A DNA stretch of 64,000 nt from the NCBI RefSeq assembly GCF_001039275.2, contig NZ_CP030117.1, positions 5,001,501-5,065,500 on the forward strand. The letters are read 5' to 3'. This stretch comes from Brevibacillus brevis (GTDB lineage: Bacteria > Bacillota > Bacilli > Brevibacillales > Brevibacillaceae). Positions 9,144-17,345 of this stretch are shown one piece after another. The first letter of the stretch is position 1, and every line of letters begins with the position of its first letter. Position numbers and translations under genes: made by a program. The notes under the pieces are model-generated. The model was not told the DNA's origin. It searched no databases and was given only the letters and a program-made list of their open reading frames with translations.

Positions 9144-11195
9144 CTACTCTTTCAGTACCTTCGTGAAAATCCGTTTAATTCGTGCATCGAGCACATGACT
9201 GCCACCCCGGCCACGGACATCTTCGATCATCATGGTAACCAGCAAACGCGGATCATCTACATTAAAAACGGCATACCATCCGTTTTCTAATCCGAGCTCG
9301 CCCTTTTTTTGTTTCAGCTCCGCTGTTCCAGTCTTGCCCGCCATGCGAATACCAGGCACGCGTGCTCCTCGTCCGGTGCCGCGCGGGTCTTCCATGACCT
9401 GTATCAAATACTGCTTCACCGTGCTCGCCACATCAGCAGGTATGACATTCGCCTTCCAATACCCTGCTTTTTTGTCATCCTGCAACAGTGATGGATGAAC
9501 GATATTCCCGTCATTTGCAAAAGCGCTGTACACCAACGCGAGATGAAGCGGCGTCATCGTTACCTCGCCCTGACCGTAACCAGAGTCTGCCAATTGAATC
9601 TCGTTTTTGAAACCGTCGTTATACAGCTTCGATTTGTCCAGTGAATATGGAATCGGGAGAGCTTCATGGAATCCAAACAACTCGCTCTTTTTCACGAATT
9701 GCTCCTCCCCCATGGAGAGTGCCGCTTTCGCAAAATAAATATTGTCGGAGTACACCAATGCTTTTTCCAAATTGACAGGTCCTCCGTAATCGCTGACCCG
9801 CGTTACCTCGTATCCACCCCATGACGCATCCTTTTGCCAATGCAGTCCGCGGACATGAATACTATCCGCAGGGGTAATGGCGCCTGACTCAAGTCCAATC
9901 GCTGCCGTAATCGGCTTGAAGGTAGAGCCCGGCGCAAACCCGCGCGCGAATCGATTGAGAAGCGGCTTTTGCGGATTTTCATTCATTTGCTTCCACTCTG
10001 TAGCCGACATCCCAAGCACAAACGCGTTCGGGTCAAAGGACGGAGAATTGACGAGAGCCAGTATTTCCCCGGTCTTTGGTGAGATCGCCGCAGCCGTGCC
10101 TGCTTCGTTTTTCAGCTCCTGGTAAATCGTCTGCTGTACTTTTGCATCGATGGTTAATGCCAGTGGCTGTCCATGCTTGGCGAAGCGTTCCGCCACGGTC
10201 TTCTTTTCCGTTCCATCTGCATCCGTAATGACGATACGCCCACCTGCACTCCCTCTTAGCTGTTCCTCAAAAATCTGTTCCAGTCCTGATTTGCCAATCA
10301 CATCAGACGTTTTATAGCCCTGCTTCTTTCGCTTCTCGTACTCTTCCTGATTAATCGCTCCTACATAGCCAACCAGATGGGCTGTCGCGTCCTGATAGGG
10401 ATAGTAACGGACTTTCTTTTTATGCAATTTGAGCCCTTCTGTTTTTTCTAATTGTTTGATGCGTGCATCGTCCTGCGGCAGCGTGGCGATCCGGATAAAC
10501 TTGGTCGACTGGCTTGTCGTAGCTTGGGCCTTCGAGGTGAGGTCATCCAATGGAATTTGCAAAAGCTTGCTGACCTCCATTTTCCCGACCTGCGAAGCCT
10601 GGCTCCACTCTGCCGGATTTATCCCGATATCTACCACGATACGCTCTGTTGCCAATGGACGCCCTGCCCGATCCGTGATCTCACCTCGTCTGGGATACAC
10701 CGTATTGGCTCTTACTTTGTCCCCTTCTTTCATTTCCGGAAAAATAAAAGAAGGATTCCAATGAATGTACCAGTCCTCCAAGTCATTCTGCGTTTCTTTA
10801 ACAAGCGTCGCTTTCCCCGTAAAGGAAATCGGTTCAATGAAAGTTTCCATCGTCAGCCGGTAATGAAAGTTGATCTGCCCATTCTCACCTGGCATGACGT
10901 CGCCATTGTACATCGGCTCGACCGCAATCGCATTGGCCTCGATTCCGCCGTAAATGTTTTGGTAACGCGAAACGAATTCTTCTTTGCTGATGGTCTTTTT
11001 TGTATGTAAAGAAAGCTGCTCGTACATGTCAGAGAATTTCTGTTCTCCCCACTTTGTCGTATACGCGGTGAATGCTGCCTTTGCCCTCTCGCCGTCCGAC
11101 TGCGTGTTGTCCTTCCAAAAGTCCCAGAAAAGATAGAAAAAACCTGAAAGAACAACGAAAAAAACCGTCCAAAATACTATCCATGTCTTTTTCAC
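9144..11195 (-). CDS. Class B penicillin-binding protein with MecA-like N-terminal domain (PBP3 type)
   Basis: A 683-residue protein starting with GTG at 11195 (AAGGTG about 8 bp upstream). After a membrane anchor (about 5-24) comes an NTF2-like/MecA_N domain (about 35-150), then the dimerisation domain from RRGEITDRAGRPLA. The transpeptidase domain has STFK (424-427), SDN (483-485) and KTG (621-623). This order matches B. subtilis PbpC and staphylococcal PBP2a, enzymes that often have low beta-lactam affinity. It is the first gene of a two-PBP unit. Low affinity here is only a family-based possibility. Confidence 0.92.
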   Translation of the reverse strand: MKKTWIVFWTVFFVVLSGFFYLFWDFWKDNTQSDGERAKAAFTAYTTKWGEQKFSDMYEQLSLHTKKTISKEEFVSRYQNIYGGIEANAIAVEPMYNGDVMPGENGQINFHYRLTMETFIEPISFTGKATLVKETQNDLEDWYIHWNPSFIFPEMKEGDKVRANTVYPRRGEITDRAGRPLATERIVVDIGINPAEWSQASQVGKMEVSKLLQIPLDDLTSKAQATTSQSTKFIRIATLPQDDARIKQLEKTEGLKLHKKKVRYYPYQDATAHLVGYVGAINQEEYEKRKKQGYKTSDVIGKSGLEQIFEEQLRGSAGGRIVITDADGTEKKTVAERFAKHGQPLALTIDAKVQQTIYQELKNEAGTAAAISPKTGEILALVNSPSFDPNAFVLGMSATEWKQMNENPQKPLLNRFARGFAPGSTFKPITAAIGLESGAITPADSIHVRGLHWQKDASWGGYEVTRVSDYGGPVNLEKALVYSDNIYFAKAALSMGEEQFVKKSELFGFHEALPIPYSLDKSKLYNDGFKNEIQLADSGYGQGEVTMTPLHLALVYSAFANDGNIVHPSLLQDDKKAGYWKANVIPADVASTVKQYLIQVMEDPRGTGRGARVPGIRMAGKTGTAELKQKKGELGLENGWYAVFNVDDPRLLVTMMIEDVRGRGGSHVLDARIKRIFTKVLKE

Positions 11196-11321
11196 TAGTC
11201 ATTCACCTTCCCTACCACACGATATTACAGTCGGATACCATAATATATGGAAAAAAGATGATGACTAGATGAGACTATTCTCATAGGACGATGATAAGTG
11301 TCAGATAGTTACATCAAATGC

Positions 11322-11349
11322 AAAAAAACACAGGAAATTCATCCTGTGT
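11322..11349 (-). terminator. Rho-independent terminator of the FHA regulator gene
   Basis: Read on the minus strand, an 8-bp stem ACACAGGA/TCCTGTGT is followed directly by a run of seven T. It lies 16 bp beyond the stop at 11365, so the FHA regulator and the PBP pair appear to be separate transcripts. Confidence 0.9.
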
Positions 11350-11364
11350 CTGCCATACTGTCTA

Positions 11365-12057
11365 CTATTCTTCCCACATGTAACCGAAGCGCGGGATCGT
11401 GGTGACGTTCTCGCCATATCTGCCCAGCCGCTTTCGCAAGCGATAAACGAGAGCGTTGATCTCGGCTCGTCCAACATCCGGGACGCTGCTCTCCGCATTC
11501 AGCAACCGTTCCGGCCAGACGAGTACCATGATTTCCTCATAGCTGACCGCCTGATTCGAACGTTGGTACAGAAGCATGAGCAAGTCCATATCTTTTCCGG
11601 TCAAATGGATTCTCGCGCCATCGAGACGAATTTCTCTGCGTTCCAGATTGATGACCAATCCAGATGTGGAGGTAGTTTCTTTTGGAATCGTCAAAGGGAA
11701 TGAGAACTCCCGCGTCACATCCATCTCGCTACCCTCTGCGAAAAATATCATCTCTACGACGCCTTTGGCCAGCGTAATATGATCACCGTGATAAAGAAAA
11801 TGCGGCGCTTGCTGTATCGACATTCCGTTCACTTCTGTCCCATGCTTGCTTTGCAAATCAGAAATCGTATATTGGTTATTGATTTTCCGTATCACGGCAT
11901 GCCTTCTGGAAATATACGGACTGGAAAAAGCAATGTCAGGTTGTAATTGATTGCCCCGTCTCCCAATCGTACACTCTTCCTTATGTAGAAACTGACGCTT
12001 CTGAAGCTGCTCGGGGTCTCCTTTTTTAATCAATACATATATGCCGTCGTCCAACAT
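11365..12057 (-). CDS. FHA domain - winged-helix fusion regulator
   Basis: A 230-residue two-domain protein. The N-terminal half (about 25-95) is a forkhead-associated domain with the conserved pattern IGRRG, the SPYISRRHAVI core and DLQSKHGTEVNG, so it should bind phosphothreonine. The C-terminal part (about 135-230) is an OmpR/PhoB-type winged helix, with LTGKDMDLLMLLYQRSNQAV, a recognition helix around INALVYRLRKRLG and the wing VTTIPRFGYMW. There is no receiver domain. The likely job is DNA binding switched by Ser/Thr phosphorylation of a partner or of itself. It lies upstream of two PBP genes on the same strand but has its own terminator. Targets are unknown. Confidence 0.85.
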   Translation of the reverse strand: MLDDGIYVLIKKGDPEQLQKRQFLHKEECTIGRRGNQLQPDIAFSSPYISRRHAVIRKINNQYTISDLQSKHGTEVNGMSIQQAPHFLYHGDHITLAKGVVEMIFFAEGSEMDVTREFSFPLTIPKETTSTSGLVINLERREIRLDGARIHLTGKDMDLLMLLYQRSNQAVSYEEIMVLVWPERLLNAESSVPDVGRAEINALVYRLRKRLGRYGENVTTIPRFGYMWEE

Positions 12058-12209
12058 TCATCACCTCGAAAAGAGTTGGAGCTATCAGTATTTATTACAT
12101 AATAAATTACGTATAAGTCAACACTTTTTTTGAACATATATTAATAGCAAAAAAGCCGCCAATTGTCCAGACAACGAAAGTGACCGGTCGATTGACAGCT
12201 CTATATCAT

Positions 12210-12231
12210 CGCTATTCGCGAACGAATAGCG
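12210..12231. repeat. Perfect 9-bp stem-loop between genes
   Basis: CGCTATTCG and CGAATAGCG form a perfect 9-bp stem with a 4-nt loop, 24 bp past the stop of the cupin gene. No T-run follows on either strand, so it may be a weak terminator or an mRNA-end stabiliser. Confidence 0.5.
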
Positions 12232-12254
12232 CTCGATTTTCTATGTTGATCGTC

Positions 12255-12584
12255 TTAGGAGCAGCGCTTGAGAGCAGCGAATTTTTTCGGTTCAATCGCC
12301 AGTAGATGACAATCGCCATTCGGGATAAACAGCTTGTAGGAAACTCCCTTTGGCACAACGATAAACTCTCCGGCTTCCACCCATATATTACGCTCGTGGT
12401 ACATCAGCAGCAGTCTGCCTTTGACGACAAACAGCAATTCATCTTTCTGGTCATTTTGTTGCCAAGGATACTCACCTTGCAGCTTCTCTAGCTTAATAGA
12501 CGTATCATTCATCTCTCCGACAATCAGAGAGCCCCAGGAATCTTGCAAGCGTGATAGATGTTGTGCGACGTTCACTTTCTCCAT
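12255..12584 (-). CDS. Small cupin-domain protein
   Basis: A 109-residue single-domain cupin. The two cupin motifs are visible as a DELLFVVKGRLLLMYHERNIW region and an AGEFIVVPKGVSYKL region. Motif 1 lacks the usual HxH pair (it has NDQKDELLF), so metal binding would be incomplete. The ATG at 12584 follows GAGGATC. Such small cupins can be isomerases, dioxygenases or sensor proteins; no specific reaction can be assigned. It is probably monocistronic. Confidence 0.8.
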   Translation of the reverse strand: MEKVNVAQHLSRLQDSWGSLIVGEMNDTSIKLEKLQGEYPWQQNDQKDELLFVVKGRLLLMYHERNIWVEAGEFIVVPKGVSYKLFIPNGDCHLLAIEPKKFAALKRCS

Positions 12585-12756
12585 GATGATCCTCTCCCCT
12601 TTGCCTTCTACGATAATATAATTCGCAGGAGAGAGACATAGTAGCGAAATGATAAATCATCTCATAAAAAGATGATAAGATGCTGAAATTTCTGATTAAG
12701 AATGGGAGGACACAAAATCTCGATCTCCCATCTTTGACCACCACGTTCTCGCAAAT

Positions 12757-12788
12757 TAAAAATGGGCAGTCACCCTAACAGACTGCCC
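12757..12788 (-). terminator. Terminator of the DUF2277 gene
   Basis: GGGCAGTC and GACTGCCC form an 8-bp stem with a 9-nt loop, followed on the minus strand by ATTTTTAATTT. It lies 31 bp past the stop at 12820. Confidence 0.85.
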
Positions 12789-12819
12789 CTAAAAAAGACT
12801 GTATGTCTTTCTCATCTCA

Positions 12820-13095
12820 CTACTCTGTCGTGCCAAACCGTTTGGCGTTTCTCGCGCGAGCACGCTCGATTTCAACTTCTCGATTGCGTGGCTCTGCATT
12901 CGTCACCAGCGAATCCAAGAGATTTTTCGCAACAACGGAGACTTCTTGGACCGCGCGGTGAAAAGCCTCTTCATTGGCCTTCGAAGGCGTGTTGAAGCCC
13001 GAGAGCTTTCGCACGAATTGCAGGGCTGCTGCTTGAATCTCATCTTCTGTCGCGGGTGGATCGAAGTTGAACAAGGTTTTGATGTTTCGGCACAT
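12820..13095 (-). CDS. DUF2277 family protein
   Basis: A 91-residue protein opening MCRNIKTLFNFDPPATEDEI and containing ALQFVRKLSGFNTPSKANE and LDSLVTNAEPRNREVE, which is the full-length signature of DUF2277. The family is widespread and uncharacterised, and the conserved N-terminal Cys-Arg pair is present. AGAAGGTG precedes the ATG. It is a single-gene transcript ending at the hairpin at 12757-12788. Confidence 0.9.
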   Translation of the reverse strand: MCRNIKTLFNFDPPATEDEIQAAALQFVRKLSGFNTPSKANEEAFHRAVQEVSVVAKNLLDSLVTNAEPRNREVEIERARARNAKRFGTTE

Positions 13096-13296
13096 CGCTT
13101 ACACCTTCTGTTCCCTTTTTTGTATCATTCTACTATACGTAAGCACTGAATCCTAGGTTGGGCTGATTGTGCTTCAAAAATCTCACTGACGAGGCGTCGT
13201 AATGTCAATCGTTTGGGGGGGGAATTGGTAATCCTTGATAGAATAAATATGAAGATGATCAGGTAATAAATTTGTACACAAAAGGAGATAAAACTA

Positions 13297-13749
13297 ATGG
13301 CAAATAACAAATTACTAAGAATGGACAATGTTGGTATCGTTGTAGAATCCCTTGATGACGCCATCTCTTTCTTCGAGGAGATTGGCTTGAAGCTCGAAGG
13401 GCGCGCTACTGTCGAAGGTGAATGGGCTGGTCGCGTAACTGGGCTGGGTTCACAATGTGTAGAGATTGCTATGATGGTTACCCCAGATGGCCACAGCCGA
13501 CTTGAACTTTCGCGATTTCTCACCCCACCTACTATATCGGATCACCGAACCGCTCCTGTAAATGCCCTCGGTTATCTGCGGGTCATGTTCACCGTTGCAG
13601 ACATTGACGAAATGGTATCCAGGCTCACTAAGCATGGCGCTCAGCTCGTCGGAGAAGTGGTTCAGTACCAGGACTCGTATCGGCTCTGCTACATTCGTGG
13701 AATTGAAGGACTTCTAATCGGTTTGGCGGAACAGCTCGGTAATAAATAA
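13297..13749 (+). CDS. VOC-family protein (glyoxalase/bleomycin-resistance fold)
   Basis: A 150-residue protein of the vicinal-oxygen-chelate superfamily. The first beta-alpha-beta unit is MDNVGIVVESLDDAISFFEE and the second begins LGYLRVMFTVADIDEMVSRL. The last strand GIEGLLIGLAEQL has a Gly-Leu-Leu where metal-binding members often have Glu, so metal chemistry may be lost. Members include glyoxalases, dioxygenases and antibiotic-sequestering proteins. Substrate is unknown. AAAGGAG precedes the ATG. Confidence 0.85.
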   Translation: MANNKLLRMDNVGIVVESLDDAISFFEEIGLKLEGRATVEGEWAGRVTGLGSQCVEIAMMVTPDGHSRLELSRFLTPPTISDHRTAPVNALGYLRVMFTVADIDEMVSRLTKHGAQLVGEVVQYQDSYRLCYIRGIEGLLIGLAEQLGNK

Positions 13750-13895
13750 GTGCCGTTTAAAAGAAGACTTAACTGAAATATACATTACTAAATACCGCGT
13801 TCACGCTCCGGGTCTGGGCGACCCTCGGTCCCGGAAACAAGGAATGTGGAAGTAATTGCACTATTGTCATTGGAAAACAGGTGGTGTGAACGAAG

Positions 13896-14372
13896 GTGGC
13901 AGACAACAAAAGAACCATCGTAATTTGCAAGGATGTGGGTCTTTATTTTGACGCTCTGACACGTGGTAAGCATTACGAAGTTTTAGCTGAGGACGAAGTA
14001 AAAGAACAGATAAGGGTTGTTGGTGACAATAACCGAGCAAGATGGTTTAGAAAGTATTATTTCGTACCTGACGGGAGTAGCGTACCAGTATTAGTTAACT
14101 GGGCATTTGACGATACGATTCAAGATTCAAGTGAAGAATCTTTAGAACATATTGAGGTCACAGTCACCTTTAGTGAAGGTGAAAAGAGATGGTGTTCCCT
14201 TTACACTAAGGCTGGATTGTTGGATTACATTGAGCGGTGCATGGGCGATAATGTTTTCTTAATAGAGAATCAGGTAATTGTGAAAAACTTTTCAAAAGAA
14301 GTAGTCAATGACGCATTAAAGCGATTAGACCAACAAAATCTACTAATTAGTTCAACTAAACCGTTCAACTAA
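13896..14372 (+). CDS. Unrecognised 158-residue soluble protein
   Basis: The start is GTG at 13896 with AGGTGGTG about 9 bp upstream. The protein begins MADNKRTIVICKDVGLYFDA and has an N-terminal beta-rich part (KHYEVLAEDEV...RARWFRKYYFVP) resembling an SH3-like barrel, then a helical C-terminal half. I do not recognise a named family. There is no signal peptide or membrane segment. Codon use is more A/T-rich than in neighbouring metabolic genes, and it lies between two unrelated genes with long non-coding flanks, which could indicate an acquired gene. Function unknown. Confidence 0.65.
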   Translation: MADNKRTIVICKDVGLYFDALTRGKHYEVLAEDEVKEQIRVVGDNNRARWFRKYYFVPDGSSVPVLVNWAFDDTIQDSSEESLEHIEVTVTFSEGEKRWCSLYTKAGLLDYIERCMGDNVFLIENQVIVKNFSKEVVNDALKRLDQQNLLISSTKPFN

Positions 14373-14439
14373 CGGGGTCGATCGTTCAAGATCATGTACG
14401 GTGAACCGTATCACAAGTAACGGTAAAGTTGTGTAACTA

Positions 14440-14473
14440 AGGAGGTCAACCAGTAACAACTGACTAACCTCCT
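14440..14473. repeat. Stem-loop downstream of the orphan gene
   Basis: AGGAGGT...CAGT and ACTG...ACCTCCT form a two-part stem in the gap between the convergent orphan gene and the aldo/keto reductase. There is no poly-U run. It may be a terminator; the arm also contains a Shine-Dalgarno-like AAGGAGGT that leads to no gene. Confidence 0.45.
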
Positions 14474-14513
14474 AATACGAAAGGGCAGTAGTACGAAGAT
14501 TCGCCACAGAGAC

Positions 14514-15446
14514 CTATTTAAAAATACGATCAATTTCGTTGATTTCTTCTTCTGTCAGGTGGACGTCTACTGTTTTTAAATTATCCAGCATTTGCTCTGC
14601 TCTTTGCGCTCCGGGAATGACAACCTCAATTGAATCATGTGTGAAATACCAAGCAAGGACTATATGGGCAACTTCGGCATTCTTTTTATTTGCAATTTTC
14701 CGGAGCTGCTCTACCTTTTCTAGATTTTTTTTGAATTTGTCGCCCTGGAAGTGCGGCATATCTTTGCGTAGATCATTGAATGTCATATCCTTCTTGTATT
14801 TACCGGCAAGCAAGCCTGATGCTAGTGGAAAGTATGGAATAAACGAGATATTATTCTCTGTCGTATATGGAAAGAATTCTTGTTCCGCTTCACGCTGCAG
14901 CAAATTGTAGTTTCCCTGTAATACATCGACATACCCATCCTTATTTGCTTCTTTCAATTGTTCCAGTGAGAAGTTAGAAACGCCAATTCCTCTGATTTTA
15001 CCTTCGTCCTCAAGCCGTTTTAAGACTCCAACCGCCTCATCTTTTGGTGTATCCTGATCTGGAGCATGAATATAAAATAAATCTATGTAATCTGTTTGTA
15101 GCCTTTTCAAACTATCTTCAACGGCTTGTTTTAAATAAGCAGGTGAATTATCCATGGTAACATCATTGCCGACAAGTGTAAGGCCACCTTTTGTTGCAAG
15201 GATGAGTTCATGTCGCTTTCCTGCTTCTTTTATCACTTCACCTATTAGCTCCTCTGAACGTCCTGTTCCATAAAAAAACGCTGTATCTAAAAAGTTCACT
15301 CCATGGTTGATCGCAGCCCGCACCAAATCTTTCCCTACTTCTTCATTTAAATTCGGATAAATATTGTGGCCACCTACAGCGCTTGTTCCTAGTCCGATTG
15401 GATTGACAACTAAATCTGTTTTACCAATTCGTGTTTGTTTCATCAT
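14514..15446 (-). CDS. Aldo/keto reductase
   Basis: A 310-residue NADPH-dependent oxidoreductase with a TIM-barrel fold. The catalytic tetrad is visible as Asp and Tyr in NFLDTAFFYGTGRSEELIGE, Lys in LATKGG and His in DLFYIHAPD. The cofactor-binding end is HDSIEVVIPGAQRAEQ. The ATG at 15446 (GGGAG 9 bp upstream) is preferred to the TTG at 15455. The preferred substrate is not evident. It is a stand-alone gene convergent with the orphan gene at 13896-14372. Confidence 0.92.
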   Translation of the reverse strand: MMKQTRIGKTDLVVNPIGLGTSAVGGHNIYPNLNEEVGKDLVRAAINHGVNFLDTAFFYGTGRSEELIGEVIKEAGKRHELILATKGGLTLVGNDVTMDNSPAYLKQAVEDSLKRLQTDYIDLFYIHAPDQDTPKDEAVGVLKRLEDEGKIRGIGVSNFSLEQLKEANKDGYVDVLQGNYNLLQREAEQEFFPYTTENNISFIPYFPLASGLLAGKYKKDMTFNDLRKDMPHFQGDKFKKNLEKVEQLRKIANKKNAEVAHIVLAWYFTHDSIEVVIPGAQRAEQMLDNLKTVDVHLTEEEINEIDRIFK

Positions 15447-15586
15447 TCTCTTCAACTCCCTCTCATTTTTAAGCTTAGCGTACGTTTTCGCGCGAGGTTT
15501 TTACCGGTATTTACAGCATAATTCATTACGTTACGTAAGCTTCAAGTGCAAAATGGTTTTTTTGCATATACGTATCTCTGCAACTA

Positions 15587-15618
15587 CAAAAGCTGCCCCT
15601 CACAACAACGGGCAGCTT
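15587..15618 (-). terminator. Terminator after the GNAT gene
   Basis: AAGCTGCCC and GGGCAGCTT form a 9-bp stem with an 11-nt loop, followed on the minus strand by TTTTGTAG. It lies 15 bp past the stop at 15634. Confidence 0.75.
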
Positions 15619-15633
15619 CCTTTACCGCGGATA

Positions 15634-16410
15634 CTATTTATACTCATAAAAACAAGGATAAGAATAGGCGAGAAATTCAAAGCCTTTTTTCTCCAAAATC
15701 GGTCGACTCATCGGACTCGCATCCACCATCAACAGCGGATACCCGCGTTCCTGTGCTGCTTGTACCCGCACTGCCACGAGAGCTGTATAATAGCCTTTAT
15801 TTCGGAAGTCAGGCAAAGTAGAGCCTCCCCACAGACTGCCAAAGGACGTATCCTCATGCAAGTACATCCAAGCTGCACTCACTGCCTGATCACCACTGTA
15901 TGCAGCGTACACGAGCAGGTGCTCAGGATCTTCCGCCAAATCCCGTTTTAATCTCGCAGCAAGCTCCGCATTCGCACTGCCCCATAGCTGCTCCTTCAAC
16001 TGCATGATATCATCAATGCCCGCCGAGTCTGTGATTTGCCGTATCTCTGTCGGAATGACAAGGCTTCGCAACTCCTCTGCCTGCGCCACCTCCAACACAA
16101 GCAGCGCCTCCTCCTCATCAACTGTAAAACCATGGCCTTTCAGCCTCTCAAGCAAATTAGCCGGTTGGTCATAATCAAACAGCTTCCACTCAAAGGACTG
16201 CTGAAGACTTGAGAAATATTCAAGTTCCTGCTTGATAACTTCCTCTGCATTTTCTTCAGACAGCCTGGAAAACAAAACTACCCCTGAATCATCCGAGGTA
16301 GGTGAGACGTGGCGAACGAGGTGTTCTGTCTCCTCCCGCCGGAGTGGCGGATAGGTGATTTCCACCCTCATCTCCTTGTCAAAAAGCCGTAATACCTCTG
16401 CCTTGTTCAT
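15634..16410 (-). CDS. GNAT-family N-acetyltransferase
   Basis: A 258-residue protein with a C-terminal GNAT domain. The acetyl-CoA pyrophosphate loop region appears as LPDFRNKGYYTALVAVRVQA (a variant of RxxGxG/A), followed by the final strand YPLLMVDASPMSRPILEKKG and GFEFLAYSYPCFYEYK. The N-terminal 110 residues are an uncharacterised extension. GGGAGGA precedes the ATG. It lies 29 bp after the AEC carrier and 3' of the sugar kinase, so a three-gene transcript is likely. Acceptor substrate unknown. Confidence 0.85.
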   Translation of the reverse strand: MNKAEVLRLFDKEMRVEITYPPLRREETEHLVRHVSPTSDDSGVVLFSRLSEENAEEVIKQELEYFSSLQQSFEWKLFDYDQPANLLERLKGHGFTVDEEEALLVLEVAQAEELRSLVIPTEIRQITDSAGIDDIMQLKEQLWGSANAELAARLKRDLAEDPEHLLVYAAYSGDQAVSAAWMYLHEDTSFGSLWGGSTLPDFRNKGYYTALVAVRVQAAQERGYPLLMVDASPMSRPILEKKGFEFLAYSYPCFYEYK

Positions 16411-16439
16411 GTTTTCTTCCTCCCTTGTCTACGTCAGGA

Positions 16440-17333
16440 CTAGTGCAAAATGTTCAGCAAAAACGTTAATGTGCCTATACTGATAACCGTCGTAACCAGC
16501 ACGCTGCTGGAGACGAATTGTGGTCGCATGTTGAATTGGATCGCATAGATCGCAGTAGTTGCGGCAGAAGGCATGGCGGCCAGAACGACCAACACCTTTT
16601 GCAGAAGCGGGTCAATCGGAAATAACAGACAGATGAGGTACGCCAAAAGTGGTGACGCCACCAGCCGAATGACACTCGCAGCACTGAGTCCCTGCCACTC
16701 TAGCGCTTTGGTAGATACATTGGCGAGCTGCATGCCCAGGATGAGCATCACAACTGGAATCGCCGCCTGTGCGACGAGATCAATCGCCTGATAGTAGCTT
16801 TGCGGAATGACGACTTGAAGCTGTTGCAGCAAAATCGCGAGAACCACAGCGTAATTGGACGGCTGCTTGAAGATCGCCCTGATGGCCGTCCCCATCCCAT
16901 TCCCGCCCCGGGAGGCAAAATACACGCCGAATACGCCCATCATGATCGAGTGGAAAACCATGATTTGCACCGCATACGTAAAGCCAGCCTCTCCGAAGGC
17001 GAACAAAATAATCGGCGTCCCGTAGTTGCCACTGTTCATGAAGGCGGTCGCGAGCATCAGTGCACTTTCCTGTTGCTTGTCGTATTTGAACAATCGTGCC
17101 GTCAACTGCGTAATCACAACGAGAGCAGCCAGCAAAAGCAGCGAAATCACGACGATATAAAATAATTGCAAGTCGAGCTGTGTTTTGTAAAAGGTTCGAA
17201 AGACGAGCGCCGTCGACAAGATGTAAATCGCCAGGGAAGAGATCGGCTTCAAATCCATTTTGAAAATGCGCTGCAAAATATAGCCGCTAAAAAAAATGAG
17301 CAGGACAGGCAGGATGACTTCCACAAATATCAT
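16440..17333 (-). CDS. AEC-family transporter (auxin efflux carrier type)
   Basis: A 297-residue protein with about ten hydrophobic helices and the family's segments NSGNYGTPIILFAFGEAG (central Asn-Gly-rich crossover) and VLAAMPSAATTAIYAIQFN near the C-terminus. Bacterial AEC proteins carry malate, malonate or other organic anions. It lies 12 bp downstream of a PfkB kinase gene and is likely co-transcribed with it. Substrate unknown. Confidence 0.9.
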   Translation of the reverse strand: MIFVEVILPVLLIFFSGYILQRIFKMDLKPISSLAIYILSTALVFRTFYKTQLDLQLFYIVVISLLLLAALVVITQLTARLFKYDKQQESALMLATAFMNSGNYGTPIILFAFGEAGFTYAVQIMVFHSIMMGVFGVYFASRGGNGMGTAIRAIFKQPSNYAVVLAILLQQLQVVIPQSYYQAIDLVAQAAIPVVMLILGMQLANVSTKALEWQGLSAASVIRLVASPLLAYLICLLFPIDPLLQKVLVVLAAMPSAATTAIYAIQFNMRPQFVSSSVLVTTVISIGTLTFLLNILH

Positions 17334-17345
17334 AATTCTTCCCTC

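Noticed and set aside
14440..14473. Start of an unlisted small gene after AAGGAGGT
   Set aside because: The Shine-Dalgarno-like sequence lies in a hairpin arm and no ATG/GTG/TTG with an open frame of useful length follows on the plus strand.
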